Shown piece by piece: positions 1 through 7,439 of a DNA stretch of 30,663 nucleotides (the first letter of the stretch is position 1; every line of letters begins with the position of its first letter). Below the pieces are notes generated by a model. It searched no databases. It was given only the letters and a program-made list of their open reading frames with translations, and was not told where the DNA came from. The stretch is from Pseudomonadota bacterium (lineage in GTDB: Bacteria > Pseudomonadota > Alphaproteobacteria > Rhizobiales > Devosiaceae), in the NCBI GenBank assembly GCA_023433775.1, contig JAEYTY010000023.1, forward strand, positions 1-30,663, in the 5' to 3' direction. A program made the position numbers and the translations under genes.

Positions 1-329
1 ATGTAGAGGCCATGCACAGAGCAGCGCAGACGGCTCTGGGGCTGCATGACTTTACCACCTTCCGCTCAGCAGAGTGTCAGGCCAAATCGCCCATGCGCAC
101 TTTGGACCTGTTCGAGGTGAGGGGGGATAACCAGAGCATCGTGGTCAATGTCAGTGCCCGGAGCTTCCTGCACCATCAGGTGCGTTCGCTGGTGGGGTCA
201 CTCAAGCTGGTGGGCCAGGGCAAGTGGACGCCGGCGGACTTCAAGGCCGCGCTGGACGCTGCCGACCGCAGCCGCTGCGGCGCCATGGCGCCATCCAGTG
301 GGCTCTACCTGACGCGCGTCGACTACTAG
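1..329 (+). CDS. truA: tRNA pseudouridine synthase A (TruA), C-terminal part, cut by window edge
   Basis: This is the 3' end of truA. The reading frame is open through the left edge (codons from position 3), so the true start lies outside the window. TruA converts uridines 38-40 of the tRNA anticodon stem to pseudouridine in the cytoplasm. The visible part contains the family's C-terminal landmarks: a HDFTTFRSAE segment, CQAKSP-RT, and SFLHHQVRSLVG followed by VGQGKW. The protein ends in a short TRVDY tail, as expected for the family. It converges on the membrane-protein gene that ends at 337, with only 7 bp between the stop codons. Position 12 is an internal Met, not the start. Confidence 0.95.
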   Translation, partial: VEAMHRAAQTALGLHDFTTFRSAECQAKSPMRTLDLFEVRGDNQSIVVNVSARSFLHHQVRSLVGSLKLVGQGKWTPADFKAALDAADRSRCGAMAPSSGLYLTRVDY

Positions 330-336
330 GATCGAC

Positions 337-897
337 CTAGATCGCGATGGGCGGGAGCAGGATTGCGACGAGGCCCAGCGCCAGGAAGACGCCGACAGCC
401 TGGGAAATGAACAGCAGCCCAATCTGGATCGGCTTCAGCGTCACGATGAAGCGGCCAATATTGACGAAGGTCAGCAGGGCGAGAACTACGACCACCAGCA
501 GAATGCCCATGCCCACGGCGCCCAACAGGGTCGAAATAAGCAGCAGCGTGCCCGAGACCAGGGTGACCCAATTGCTGGCGACGAGATAGGGCACAAAGCC
601 ATCCTGCCGGCCCATCTGGCGCAGGACGATCCAGGCCATGGCGGCCTGGGCGAAGAAGAGCGCGCCATTGACGATCGCCGACTGGGTGGGCATTCCGGCG
701 GGAAGGGCAACGCCAGTCAGCATGGGGCCGAAGGCGGCGAGCAGAATGGCGATCAGCACGGCGATCAGGCTGCCAATGAGGCCGCGCTGGGAAAAATCGA
801 AATAGCTGGCGACGTCCCGACGGCCAACCACCAGAGCCCAGCAGCCGCGCGCTGCATTGATGGTTTCATCGATAAATGTCTGGTTGGGATAGGCCAA
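337..897 (-). CDS. Hypothetical membrane protein, five predicted helices
   Basis: No named family is recognised. The 186-residue product has a soluble N-terminus of about 38 residues and then five hydrophobic segments at about 40-58, 74-92, 105-124, 127-147 and 159-181, so it should be an inner-membrane protein. The start codon read here is TTG, 15 bp after the stop of the preceding gene; a GAGAAAGAG purine run just upstream may be a weak ribosome site. The N-terminal layout (an ARG-W segment, a short polar stretch, then the first helix near a GLI motif) resembles the upstream neighbour at 913-1458. The two therefore look like diverged paralogues, translated at the end of the dapD-dapE unit. 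The function cannot be told from sequence. Confidence 0.8.
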   Translation of the reverse strand: MAYPNQTFIDETINAARGCWALVVGRRDVASYFDFSQRGLIGSLIAVLIAILLAAFGPMLTGVALPAGMPTQSAIVNGALFFAQAAMAWIVLRQMGRQDGFVPYLVASNWVTLVSGTLLLISTLLGAVGMGILLVVVVLALLTFVNIGRFIVTLKPIQIGLLFISQAVGVFLALGLVAILLPPIAI

Positions 898-912
898 GGG
901 CTCTTTCTCGTA

Positions 913-1458
913 TCAGGCAGTCGGTAGGTCTAACGGGCCTGTTAGCATGTAGAGCGTCAGGGGCAGCCCGACAAGCAGGACAAGGGTCAAAACCGCGAAT
1001 GCGGCAGAAACGCCCATGGTCCAGCCGGCGGCAACCCGGCCCAGCCGATAAAGCAGGACAGCAAGGGCGAGCCAGAGGACAATCAGCAGCGGGCCACCAA
1101 TCAGCGCGAACAGCGTGCCGGCGGCGAGATAGAAAATGAGCGCATAGATTCCGGGCACGAGGATATGCGGCAAAGGCGCCTCGGAGGGCACGGCCAACTG
1201 CGTTGCCTTAAGCCCCAGGACCAGCGCCGCGACGGCCAGAAACTGGGCCAGCATGACCGAAATGAAGCCCGACAGGGTCGGCACGCCGACGCTGAACGAG
1301 GCGATGATGACGACCAGAAAGGCAAAGATCGCAAAGAGCACGAGCGCAGAAATGAGGCCCGGCATGGTGAGGCTGAAATGATGCGCCCAGCCGGCCTGGC
1401 CCCGGACAATCTTGACCCAGCCCAGAATGGCCTCGTTGAGAACGGACCAGCTTTTCAT
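913..1458 (-). CDS. Hypothetical membrane protein, overlaps dapE stop
   Basis: This 181-residue integral membrane protein has hydrophobic segments at about 32-55, 62-85, 99-120, 121-137 and 145-172. Its ATG shares the tetranucleotide ATGA (1455-1458) with the dapE stop codon, which is the usual sign of translational coupling. It is followed 15 bp later by a similar membrane protein. No catalytic motif, signal peptide or known domain is visible. The position suggests co-expression with lysine/diaminopimelate synthesis, but that does not by itself show a role in it. A transporter or cell-envelope role is possible but unsupported. Confidence 0.85.
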   Translation of the reverse strand: MKSWSVLNEAILGWVKIVRGQAGWAHHFSLTMPGLISALVLFAIFAFLVVIIASFSVGVPTLSGFISVMLAQFLAVAALVLGLKATQLAVPSEAPLPHILVPGIYALIFYLAAGTLFALIGGPLLIVLWLALAVLLYRLGRVAAGWTMGVSAAFAVLTLVLLVGLPLTLYMLTGPLDLPTA

Positions 1459-2606
1459 CGGGATGCCCCGGCAAAGAAGGCGCGCATGAAGCTAGCATAG
1501 ATGGCGGTGAGGCCGGTGACGTCCGAGAGGGCGACGTGTTCGTCGGATTTGTGCATGGACGTGCCAACAAGGCCGCATTCGACCACGGGCCCATATTGGG
1601 CGATGAAGCGGGCATCGGAGGTGCCTCCGCCCGTGGAATATTCCGGCGCCTTTCCGGTGTGCTCGGCAATGATTGAAGAGAGGATTTCGATGTCGGGGCC
1701 GATGGGCGAGAGAAAGGATCGCGAGGGGGTGCCGGAGATGGTGAAGTCGATAGTGGTGCCATTGGCGGGCACCGTGGCCAGCCGCGCCCTGACCCAGGCA
1801 TCGAGCGTTTCGGGGGTCCAGCGGTCATTGTAGCGGATGTTGAAGCGCAGGCTGCCGCTGGGGGGTATGATGTTTGAAACCGGGTTGCCCACATCAATCG
1901 TGGTCAATTCGAGATTGCTGGCCGGGAAATGTTCGGTGCCACCATCGAGGCGCTCGGAGGTGAGCGCATTGGCGATGGCGGTGAGGACCGGCAGGGGATT
2001 GTTGGCCCGTTCCGGATAGGCGACATGGCCCTGCGTGCCGGTGACGGTGACCTTGCCGGAGAAGGAACCGCGACGACCGATCTTGATGCTGTCGCCCAGG
2101 GTCCCGGCGGAGCTGGGTTCGCCAACAATGGCGAAATCGAAGGTGCGATTGTTGGCTTCCATCCAGCGCATCAGCTTTTCGGTGCCATTGATGGCGTCGG
2201 CTTCCTCATCATTGGTGATGGCGAGCTGGATGGTGCCCGCCTCGGGGGGGATGGCGTCGCAGGCGGCGATGAAGGCGGCAATGCCGGACTTCATATCGGT
2301 GGCGCCACGGCCATAGAGGCGGCCTTGGCTAATGCGGGGGGTGAAGGGGTCGCTGGTCCAGGTGGCTGTATCGCCGGGCGGCACGACATCGGTGTGGCCG
2401 GCAAAGAGCAGGCGGCGACCGTCCTGCCCGCGCGTGGCAAAGAGATTGTCGACCGGATAGGAGCCATCGCCCTCGAAACGGAGGCGCGTGACGGCGAAGC
2501 CGAGATCGGTCAGCTCGGCCTCGAGCAGGGCCAGTGCACCGGCATCCTCGGGGGTGACCGAAGGGCAGGCGACGAGGCGGGTGAGGAGATCGAGCGGATC
2601 AGTCAT
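1455..2606 (-). CDS. dapE: Succinyl-diaminopimelate desuccinylase DapE
   Basis: DapE hydrolyses N-succinyl-LL-diaminopimelate to LL-diaminopimelate and succinate, in lysine and peptidoglycan precursor synthesis (cytoplasmic, M20 metallopeptidase family). The 383-residue protein shows the di-zinc ligands in order: FAGHTDVVP (H71, catalytic D73), GRGATDMKSG (D104), and TNDEEADA with the catalytic/ligand pair E134-E135. The dimerisation domain follows the catalytic half, and a late HKSDEH histidine completes the metal site. The start at 2606 gives MTDPLDLL, the family's usual N-terminus. A longer open frame upstream is only antisense-like, arginine-rich sequence overlapping dapD. The gene lies 14 bp after the dapD stop and overlaps the next gene by ATGA. 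Confidence 0.96.
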   Translation of the reverse strand: MTDPLDLLTRLVACPSVTPEDAGALALLEAELTDLGFAVTRLRFEGDGSYPVDNLFATRGQDGRRLLFAGHTDVVPPGDTATWTSDPFTPRISQGRLYGRGATDMKSGIAAFIAACDAIPPEAGTIQLAITNDEEADAINGTEKLMRWMEANNRTFDFAIVGEPSSAGTLGDSIKIGRRGSFSGKVTVTGTQGHVAYPERANNPLPVLTAIANALTSERLDGGTEHFPASNLELTTIDVGNPVSNIIPPSGSLRFNIRYNDRWTPETLDAWVRARLATVPANGTTIDFTISGTPSRSFLSPIGPDIEILSSIIAEHTGKAPEYSTGGGTSDARFIAQYGPVVECGLVGTSMHKSDEHVALSDVTGLTAIYASFMRAFFAGASR

Positions 2607-2620
2607 GGGCCAATGCCTTG

Positions 2621-3463
2621 TCAGTCCCGCAGCAGGTCGTTGATGCCGGTCTTGGAGCGGGTCTGGGCGTCGACGGTCTTGACGATGACGGCGCAGTAGA
2701 GGCTGGGGCCAGGCGTGCCATCGGGGAAGGGTTTTCCGGGCAAGCTGCCGGAGACGACGACGGAATAGGGCGGCACCTTGCCCATGTGGATTTCGCCGGT
2801 GGCGCGATTGACGATCTTGGTGGAGGCGCCAATGAAGACGCCCATGGAGATGACCGAGCCTTCGCCCACGACGACGCCTTCGACCACTTCGGAGCGGGCA
2901 CCGATGAAGCAATTGTCTTCGATGATGGTGGGGCCGGCCTGAAGCGGCTCGAGCACGCCGCCAATGCCGACGCCGCCGGAAAGGTGCACATTCTTGCCGA
3001 TCTGGGCGCAGGAGCCGACGGTGACCCAGGTGTCGACCATGGTGCCTTCATCGACATAGGCGCCCAGATTGACGAAGCTGGGCATGAGAATGGCGCCCTT
3101 GCCGATATGGACCGAGCGGCGCACCACGGCGCCGGGCACGGCGCGGAAGCCGGCTTCGCGCCAGCGATTTTCGCTCCAGCCCTCGAACTTGGTCGGCACC
3201 TTGTCCCACCAGGTGGAGCCGTTCGGCGCGCCGGGTATCGGGCCCATGTCGTTCAGGCGGAAGGAGAGCAGCACGGCGCGCTTCAGCCATTGATTGACCT
3301 GCCACTCGCCATCGATTTTTTCGGCCACGCGGGCCTTGCCGGCATCGAGCAGGTTCAGCGCCTCATTGACCGCGTCGCGCACTTCACCCTGCGTTCCGAA
3401 ATTGATCTCGGCGCGGTTTTCGAAGGCGGTGTCGATGATCTGGGCAAGCTGGGCGTGCGACAT
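2621..3463 (-). CDS. dapD: 2,3,4,5-tetrahydropyridine-2,6-dicarboxylate N-succinyltransferase DapD
   Basis: DapD transfers succinyl from succinyl-CoA to tetrahydrodipicolinate, the step that supplies the substrate chain later used by DapE. The 280-residue protein has the helical N-terminal domain (about 1-90) and then a left-handed beta-helix of hexapeptide repeats, seen as recurring GxxI/V turns such as VHIGKGAILMPSFVN and GVVVGEGSVISMG. The tail contains a PDGTPGPSLYCAVIVK segment. The start at 3463 is supported by an AAGGAG ribosome site 6 nt upstream. An in-frame extension to 3517 lacks family similarity. It is the first gene of the minus-strand unit dapD-dapE-membrane proteins, and the upstream region carries the twin palindromes at 3581-3631. 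Confidence 0.97.
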   Translation of the reverse strand: MSHAQLAQIIDTAFENRAEINFGTQGEVRDAVNEALNLLDAGKARVAEKIDGEWQVNQWLKRAVLLSFRLNDMGPIPGAPNGSTWWDKVPTKFEGWSENRWREAGFRAVPGAVVRRSVHIGKGAILMPSFVNLGAYVDEGTMVDTWVTVGSCAQIGKNVHLSGGVGIGGVLEPLQAGPTIIEDNCFIGARSEVVEGVVVGEGSVISMGVFIGASTKIVNRATGEIHMGKVPPYSVVVSGSLPGKPFPDGTPGPSLYCAVIVKTVDAQTRSKTGINDLLRD

Positions 3464-3580
3464 GTCGGCTCCTTGATGATGTCGCGCGGACCATAGCCGG
3501 GGCGGCACAGGTGTCAACGGGCATGGGAATGCGCCGGACGACGCTGGCGTCTCCGGTTTTGCTCTAGTTGATGGTGCCCC

Positions 3581-3631
3581 GAGACGGATTCCGTCTCAAA
3601 GTATTAAAATAACGAGACGAAAACCGTCTCG
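3581..3631. promoter_or_regulatory. Twin palindromic operator-like sites upstream of dapD
   Basis: Two related inverted repeats flank an AT-rich core. The first, 3581-3597, is GAGACGG-ATT-CCGTCTC with 7-bp perfect arms. The second, 3613-3631, is CGAGACG-AAAAC-CGTCTCG, also with 7-bp arms. Their centres are 33 bp apart, about three helical turns, so two dimers would sit on the same face of the DNA. The core between them (AAAGTATTAAAATAA) could hold a -10 element on either strand. Paired GAGAC/GTCTC palindromes of this size are typical operators for TetR-family repressors. No TetR gene lies in the window, so the regulator is unknown. The sites are 118 bp or more upstream of dapD. Confidence 0.55.
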
Positions 3632-3690
3632 GGACGCCGGGAATGCTTGCAGGGGGTTTACTAGGGGGACATTACTGCCGCGAACCCATC

Positions 3691-3852
3691 CCCGGACACA
3701 GCCTCCGTTAACGATGACGAGGCCTCCCGACTGTCACCGGGCAGTTGATCGTTGCAACTCCATCTCTTCCCGGTTGATGGGAGGAGAATAATGCGACTGG
3801 AAGGACCGGGGATTACTTTTTGTCGGCGAAAGCGGAAACGGTCGCTTTCGCC
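3691..3852. other. Cluster of inverted repeats; possible structured RNA, strand unknown
   Basis: Four successive foldable units occur in about 160 bp. An outer helix CCCGG+ACA (3691-3698) pairs with TGT (3732-3734) and CCGGG (3737-3741), enclosing GCCTC/GAGGC (3701-3705/3719-3723) and the palindrome CGTTAACG (3706-3713). AGTTG/CAACT follows at 3743-3747/3755-3759. Then TCTCTTCCC/GGGAGGAGA (3763-3771/3779-3787, one G-U) folds over a purine-rich, Shine-Dalgarno-like sequence. Last is a perfect 10-bp stem GGCGAAAGCG/CGCTTTCGCC (3825-3834/3843-3852). No T-tract follows on either strand. I do not recognise an RNA family with confidence. Parts loosely recall the magnesium M-box, but its conserved core is not seen. 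Confidence 0.35.
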
Positions 3853-3916
3853 CTCACTGCAATCATTCAGCCTGCTCGAAATGCGGAGGGGCGAACATAG
3901 GCGGCTTGAGTCTGGG

Positions 3917-5065
3917 CTACGTCAGTGCCTGTCGGGTCAGGTCGACATGGGCGGCAAAGACATCGGGGTGATCGATTGCCCGGCAGCCCAGGATGACTAC
4001 TGACGAATGAGGCTCCAAATGGCTGGTCCATGAACTACCGAGCCCACCAGCCCAGCCGATCTCGCCTTGCAGGTCTGCGGTGACCTGGCGGCCCGCATCA
4101 ACCGAAACACCATAGCCCCATCCTCGGCCATCGAGAAATGGCGCCCCCGCTTGCCGTTGGTCTTCTGTCAGATGATCCGACAGCATCCAGCGCAGCGGCT
4201 CTGGTCCTATCAGGCGGCCATTGGGGCCTTGGCCATCTCTGGCCAACATATGAGCGAAGGCGAGATAATCGGCAGCAGTCGACACCATGCTCACCTCGAA
4301 CTGCTGCTTGCGCAACCACGCGCTAGAGCCGGGTTCGTCCGTCTGCACCATGTCGGCGCTATAGGCTGAAGTCAGGCGATCACGCTTTTCTTCGGGCACC
4401 AGGAAGCCCGTATCGACCATGCCAAGAGGTGTGGTTATCCGCTCGGCAATCTGCTCGGACAAGGACCTCCCGGCAATGCGGGACACAAAAATGCCCTGAA
4501 CGAGGGTAGCGACGTTGTAGAACCAGTTGCTTCCTGGCTGGGCCAATAGTGGCAAGGCACCAATGTGGCGAATCCATTCGTCGGCGCTCATCGGATTTGC
4601 CGGATCGTCGGGCCCAAAGCCGGGTAGTCCCAGCCTGGCTATTTCGCGCTGGATGGGTGTTCCGCCCGGTGGCATGGCCAGGATCCCTGCGCCAAAACGG
4701 GAGCTGAGCAGGTGTTCTACGGTGATCGGCCTCTCGGCGGACACCGTTTCGTCAAGCGGAGCGTCGATCCGCTTGAGCACGCGGGGATGAGCAAGTTCCG
4801 GCAGCCATTTTTCGACGGGATCATGCAAGGCAACGAGACCGTCCTCGATGAGCTGCAACAGCGCCAATGCAACAAGTGGTTTGCTCATCGAAGAAATTCG
4901 AAACAGTGCATCCGTCGGCACCGGCCGCTGGCGCTCGCTCTCCATGTATCCTGCCGAGAACAGGCTGATCTTGTCCCCCCGCATTAACCCGACGACGGCG
5001 CCGGGCTGGAGGGGGCCTTCGATGAGGCGTTCGAGCTGCGTTTGAATGTCACGGTCATTGAGCAC
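3917..5065 (-). CDS. Serine hydrolase of the beta-lactamase class C / EstB-type esterase family
   Basis: This 382-residue penicillin-recognising-enzyme fold protein has the catalytic S-x-x-K at 59-62 (in RISSMSKPL), a WFYNVATLVQG segment where the second motif tyrosine should be, and a WAGGLG segment near the C-terminus where lactamases carry KTG. The second motif reads Y-N-V rather than Y-x-N. Together with the absent KTG this points to an esterase or D-aminopeptidase-like hydrolase more than to a true beta-lactamase. The substrate is unknown. There is no signal peptide, so it should be cytoplasmic. The start is GTG at 5065, chosen because GGGAG lies 7 nt upstream. It stands alone on the minus strand, 196 bp downstream of the higA-like gene. 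Confidence 0.88.
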   Translation of the reverse strand: MLNDRDIQTQLERLIEGPLQPGAVVGLMRGDKISLFSAGYMESERQRPVPTDALFRISSMSKPLVALALLQLIEDGLVALHDPVEKWLPELAHPRVLKRIDAPLDETVSAERPITVEHLLSSRFGAGILAMPPGGTPIQREIARLGLPGFGPDDPANPMSADEWIRHIGALPLLAQPGSNWFYNVATLVQGIFVSRIAGRSLSEQIAERITTPLGMVDTGFLVPEEKRDRLTSAYSADMVQTDEPGSSAWLRKQQFEVSMVSTAADYLAFAHMLARDGQGPNGRLIGPEPLRWMLSDHLTEDQRQAGAPFLDGRGWGYGVSVDAGRQVTADLQGEIGWAGGLGSSWTSHLEPHSSVVILGCRAIDHPDVFAAHVDLTRQALT

Positions 5066-5261
5066 TAAAAAACTCCCTGCGAAATATCCATGCCGATGTC
5101 ATTGGCTTGACGAATGGGCGGGAGAATTTTCGACACACTACCTCGGGAGAGGATTAGAAACCCTGTCCGGTATGGCCGGACCGGGCGGCCAAGCTTCGCC
5201 ACCGGACCCACACGAGGCAATGTAGGAGCCGATGCCAGGCAGAGCAGATTGGGCGTTGATA

Positions 5262-5564
5262 TCAGGCAGCGCTTGTCAGCGGGCCTACTTCGATGTCTTG
5301 CTCATGGCGGCGGGCCTGGGCGAGGTCGTAGGCGGTTTGCATTCGCAGCAGAGTGTCGGCCTTGATACCGAAGGCCTTTTCGAAGCGAATGGCCATGTCG
5401 GGAGAGAGGCTGGCGCTGCCGTTGAGAAGGGCGCTGAGGGCCTGACGCGACACACCGAAATGATCAGCCAGTGCGGTGACGCTCATGCCAGTGGGCGCGA
5501 CGATTTCGGTTTTGAGGAAGTCACCGACATGCACGGTGAGGGACGGATGCATTTTAAGAGCCAT
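5262..5564 (-). CDS. higA: HigA-family helix-turn-helix antitoxin, apparently without a toxin partner
   Basis: This 100-residue XRE-type DNA-binding protein is of the HigA/VapI family. It starts with HPxxxVGDFLKTEI, the family's usual N-terminus, followed by the HTH at about 28-60 (MSVTALADHFGVSRQALSALL) and the NGSASLSPDMAIRFEKAFG segment. In HigBA systems the toxin gene higB normally lies directly upstream of higA. Here the upstream 66 bp lead straight into a divergent kinase gene, and no HigB-like frame is present on either side. A GAGG ribosome site 6 nt before the ATG supports this start. It may be a solitary regulator or a degenerate toxin-antitoxin remnant, and may regulate itself or the divergent gene. 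Confidence 0.88.
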   Translation of the reverse strand: MALKMHPSLTVHVGDFLKTEIVAPTGMSVTALADHFGVSRQALSALLNGSASLSPDMAIRFEKAFGIKADTLLRMQTAYDLAQARRHEQDIEVGPLTSAA

Positions 5565-5630
5565 GATAGTCCTCGACTGGACGATTTGACTGAGGTGCTT
5601 TTTCTATAGGCCATAGGCCGAATATCGAGA

Positions 5631-6320
5631 ATGAGGCAAGACGTGTTGAGCGCTGAAGCAGTGCATGACCAATTGGTGGATGCGATCATGCCGCTGCGGC
5701 AGCGCCATGGGCTTGTCGTGGTTGGTATCAATGGCATGGCGGGAAGTGGCAAAACCACGCTGGCCGGGGCGCTTGTGGCGCGACTGAGGCACGAAGGCGT
5801 TGAGGTCTGTCCGGTCAGCGTTGATGATTTTCACAATTCGAGAGCGTACAGATACCGGCGCGGTCCCCTGTCCCCGGAGGGCTATTATCGGGACTCGATA
5901 AACTTCGACGCGTTTCGCGATGGTGTTTTGCGGTCGGCGTTTGAAGCGTTGCACTTTCCCGTGTCATGCCAAACCAAGCACTGGGATCTGGAGCGCGATA
6001 TGGCGGACCAGCGCAACGAGGAACTGGCCGAGGGGAGCGTGGTGCTGGCCGAGGGTATCTTTCTGTTTCGACCGGAATTGGCGCAATACATGCACCTGCG
6101 GATCTATGTCCATGCCGATGAAGCGGTGATCATTCAACGGGTGCGCAGCCGCGACCTGGCATTGTTCGGCTCAGCCGAGGCTACCGAAGCGCGCTATCGC
6201 CACAAATATCTGCCCGGTGAACGTCTTTACCACGCCGAGGTGGCGCCGGCCGATGTGGCGCATTTCCACCTCGACAACAATGACGTTGGGAAACCGGTGC
6301 TCACCCGGCTGCTGCGATGA
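5631..6320 (+). CDS. P-loop nucleoside/uridine kinase-like protein
   Basis: This 229-residue cytoplasmic phosphotransferase belongs to the uridine kinase / phosphoribulokinase superfamily. The Walker A motif GMAGSGKT lies at 35-42. A substrate-side DDFH follows at 65-68 and a DSINFDAF segment comes next. A lid-like stretch with RVRSRD and RYRHKYLPGE lies at about 170-200, where ATP-binding arginines occur in uridine kinases. The exact substrate cannot be read; proteins like this are often annotated only as uridine-kinase family. It is divergent from the HigA-like gene (66 bp apart) and converges on pheA with an 11-bp gap. The start at 5631 has only a weak GAGA upstream. Confidence 0.85.
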   Translation: MRQDVLSAEAVHDQLVDAIMPLRQRHGLVVVGINGMAGSGKTTLAGALVARLRHEGVEVCPVSVDDFHNSRAYRYRRGPLSPEGYYRDSINFDAFRDGVLRSAFEALHFPVSCQTKHWDLERDMADQRNEELAEGSVVLAEGIFLFRPELAQYMHLRIYVHADEAVIIQRVRSRDLALFGSAEATEARYRHKYLPGERLYHAEVAPADVAHFHLDNNDVGKPVLTRLLR

Positions 6321-6331
6321 CGGCGTAAAGC

Positions 6332-7156
6332 TCAGTTCGCCTTGGGGTAAACGCCCAGAATGTGGAAATGGTCGGTGAAGAAGCCGAGTTCTTCGAAGGC
6401 GTGCTGGACGCTGACGTCGTCGGGGTGGCCTTCGATATCGGCGTAGAACTAGGTGGCGGTGAAGGCGCCGCCGACCATGTAGCTTTCGAGCTTGGTCATA
6501 TTGACGCCATTGGTGGCGAAACCGCCCATGGCCTTATAGAGCGCTGCCGGAACGTTGCGGACGCGGAAGACGAAGGTGGTTTTGACCGTGCCCTGGTTGG
6601 GCGCACGCTGTTCGGTGGGCGAGAGAACGAGGAAGCGGGTGGTGTTGTGGTCGGCATCCTCGATATTTTCGGCCAACACATTGAGGCCGTAAATTTCGCC
6701 GGCAAAGCGCGAGGCGATGGCGGCGACGGATTTGTCGGCCTTTTGCGCGATCTCGCGGGCCGAACCGGCGGTATCGACGGCATTGATGGTGCGGAGGCCC
6801 CGGCTGGCGATGAATTTGCGGCACTGGCCGAGGGCCACCGAGAGCGACTGGACCGCCTTGATATCGTCCAGCGTGGCGCCGGGAACGCCGAGCAGGGTCA
6901 TTTCGACGCGCAGATAGGTTTCGCCAATGATGTGCAGACCGCTTTCGGGAAGCAGATGATGGATATCGGTGATGCGGCCATAGAGCGAATTTTCGACCGG
7001 GACGACGGCGAAATCGGCCTTGCCCGACTGCACGGCATTGAGCGTCTCCTCGAAGGTGACGCAGCCGACATAATCCTGACCCGGAAACACATTGGCCGAG
7101 GCAGCATGGCTGAACGCGCCGGGCTCGCCCTGGAAGGCGATTCGTTTCTTGGTCAT
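6332..7156 (-). pseudogene. pheA: Prephenate dehydratase PheA, interrupted by an in-frame TAG
   Basis: PheA converts prephenate to phenylpyruvate in phenylalanine synthesis. From ATG at 7156 the frame encodes 235 residues and then meets TAG (6449-6451). It continues without shift for 38 more good codons (FYADIEGHPDD to VYPKAN) to a natural TGA at 6332-6334. Relatives have Gln (CAG) at the stop, so one C-to-T change (plus strand 6451 G to A) explains it. The catalytic domain (about 1-182) is intact, including VPVENS and TRF at 173-175. The ACT regulatory domain (about 192-270) loses its second half. The product may be inactive, unstable, or active but no longer inhibited by phenylalanine. A sequencing error is also possible. 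The uninterrupted length would be 274 residues. Confidence 0.88.
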
Positions 7157-7439
7157 GGGATTGGTCCATCTGAGGAAAAGGCTGCCGGGTTTTGGCGCGG
7201 GCCAGAACAAGAGTCAACGTAAAGGCTTTGGTGGGGCGGCCCATAAAACCGAGCCAATGAGGCGATTTTCCACTACGCGGTTGGCGCCGCGGCGGTTTGA
7301 CCAGTTGCACCATAATAGGCTTGATACTATGGTCCGCGCGCGTCGCACCGGCCAGTTGAGGCCGATTTCTCCTCGAGAAGTCGAAAGTTGGGTTCGGTTC
7401 GTAATTTCGTCCACGGGGATGGACCGGCAGAGAGATCAA
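7157..7439. promoter_or_regulatory. Divergent pheA / cytochrome c intergenic region
   Basis: This 283-bp region separates two divergent genes and must hold both promoters. The only promoter-like element I could find is TTGACC at 7297-7302 (plus strand), with TTGATA 18 bp further on at 7321-7326. That is a poor -10, so the assignment is tentative. No Trp- or Phe-type leader peptide with attenuator hairpins is apparent upstream of pheA. Confidence 0.3.

Larger units (their letters stand above)
3464..3916. other. 453-bp gene-free region between dapD and a serine hydrolase gene
   Basis: No convincing coding region is present. The only open frame of note begins at an ATG at 3791 behind a GGGAGGAG run, but its translation is low-quality and runs antisense into the neighbouring gene. 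What the region does hold is two near-identical palindromes (3581-3631) and, from 3691 to 3852, a chain of inverted repeats described separately. It should contain the dapD promoter, but I could not pick out clear -35 and -10 hexamers. Confidence 0.7.

Noticed and set aside
1929..2699. Long plus-strand frame opposite dapE, and similar long glycine-rich frames opposite other genes (for example 2618-3496, 14126-15433, 15346-16662, 16956-18827, 27074-28357)
   Set aside because: These are GC-rich antisense frames with Gly/Asp/His-biased translations and no domains. The minus-strand genes there are clear family members.
2607..2912. N-terminal extension of the DapE frame back to 2912
   Set aside because: The added residues are arginine/histidine-rich shadow sequence overlapping dapD; the family N-terminus begins at 2606.
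3661..3800. Magnesium M-box riboswitch assignment
   Set aside because: Only scattered similarity (CGTTA...GAGGC...TCC and AATGCGACTGG). The conserved internal segments are missing and no magnesium transporter follows.
3752..4003. Plus-strand 83-codon frame with a GGGAGGAG run before an internal ATG at 3791
   Set aside because: The translation is arginine/serine-rich with no recognisable motif, crosses a perfect 10-bp hairpin, and runs antisense into the hydrolase gene. The purine run is better explained as one arm of an inverted repeat.
5226..5261. Possible HigB toxin remnant downstream of the HigA-like gene
   Set aside because: No HigB-like motif is visible in any frame on either strand next to higA.
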